From the NCBI GenBank assembly GCA_030039695.1, contig JASHVB010000737.1, positions 1 to 6,919 of the forward strand: DNA of 6,919 nt, in the 5' to 3' direction. Made by a program: the position numbers and the translations under genes. How positions within the stretch are numbered: the stretch's first letter is position 1; the number at the start of each line of letters is the position of its first letter. The DNA is from Acetobacteraceae bacterium. Its GTDB lineage: Bacteria > Pseudomonadota > Alphaproteobacteria > Acetobacterales > Acetobacteraceae. Of the stretch, positions 6,695 to 6,919 are shown in pieces. The notes beneath the pieces were generated by a model that made no database searches, was not told where the DNA came from, and saw only the letters and a list, made by a program, of their open reading frames with translations.

Positions 6695-6919
6695 CTAAGT
6701 CGACCGCACCGCCTGCATATCGAAAAGACCCATCAGCAGTGCAGCGGTCGCCGCAGGGAGCACGATCGTCACGATCGCGGCCATACCCCAACCGAGCAGC
6801 ACCACAAGCTTGCCAAACAGATAGCCGGCGAGTGGCCCCGGTGTGTAAAATCCCCCGAGCCCCAAGGCGACCACCGCACCGATCTTCGCGGGGTGTGCCG
6901 AGAGCTGCAGCATCGACAT
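6695..6919 (-). CDS. C-terminal end of a membrane transporter, probably MFS (partial)
   Basis: The reading frame is open to the window edge and ends in TAG at 6695-6697, giving 74 visible residues. Two hydrophobic helices are evident, about residues 13-35 and 39-65 of the visible part, with a Gly/Pro-rich link (GGFYTPGPLAGYLFG). The pattern of a short LQLSAHPAKIGAVVAL segment followed by a Gly-rich helix and a final helix resembles the last two helices of major facilitator superfamily transporters. The ATG at the very edge may be internal, not the true start. As the first visible gene of the operon it may import the monooxygenase substrate or export a product. The family call rests on only two helices. 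Confidence 0.6.
   Translation of the reverse strand: MSMLQLSAHPAKIGAVVALGLGGFYTPGPLAGYLFGKLVVLLGWGMAAIVTIVLPAATAALLMGLFDMQAVRST

Noticed and set aside
1..6919. CRISPR arrays, tRNA or rRNA genes, riboswitches
   Set aside because: No regularly spaced direct repeats, no cloverleaf-like segment with tRNA consensus boxes and no rRNA-like stretches were seen on either strand.

Overview
The window is GC-rich and densely coded. Every intact gene lies on the minus strand; only a broken transposase fragment at the left edge is on the plus strand. Gene families (a LysR regulator, a flavin hydroxylase, dehalogenase-fold hydrolases, an IS66-like remnant) and GGAGG-type ribosome sites fit a soil or rhizosphere proteobacterium. 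The style suggests an alpha- or betaproteobacterium, but no rRNA or tRNA is present to settle this.

Read along the minus strand (right to left), the layout is: the C-terminal end of a membrane protein, probably an MFS transporter (6919-6695); a group A FAD monooxygenase resembling 2,6-dihydroxypyridine 3-monooxygenase (6640-5384); a seven-bladed LVIVD-type beta-propeller with a regular pattern of histidines (5367-4099); a DehI-fold protein broken by a one-base frameshift near its start (4076-3235); a LysR-type regulator (3128-2244); a 302-base non-coding gap; an alpha/beta hydrolase with the haloalkane dehalogenase catalytic layout (1941-1012); and a 131-residue unknown protein translationally coupled to it (1012-617). 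The left end holds the N-terminal part of an IS66-like transposase with an internal frameshift and an abrupt end (1-491), followed by a 7-bp inverted repeat that may be an insertion scar.

The first four genes are separated by only 54, 16 and 22 bases and look like one operon whose promoter lies outside the window to the right. A transporter, an aromatic-ring hydroxylase, a propeller enzyme or chaperone, and two proteins of dehalogenase-related folds beside a LysR regulator suggest a small catabolic cluster for an unidentified, perhaps heteroaromatic or halogenated, compound. The substrate cannot be read from the sequence. The DehI-like protein appears to lack the catalytic aspartate of true DehI, so dehalogenation by it should not be assumed.

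Points most worth a second look: the precise one-base lesion in the DehI-like gene, the one-histidine-per-blade pattern in the propeller protein, the pairing of two dehalogenase-related folds in one cluster, and the unknown coupled protein.
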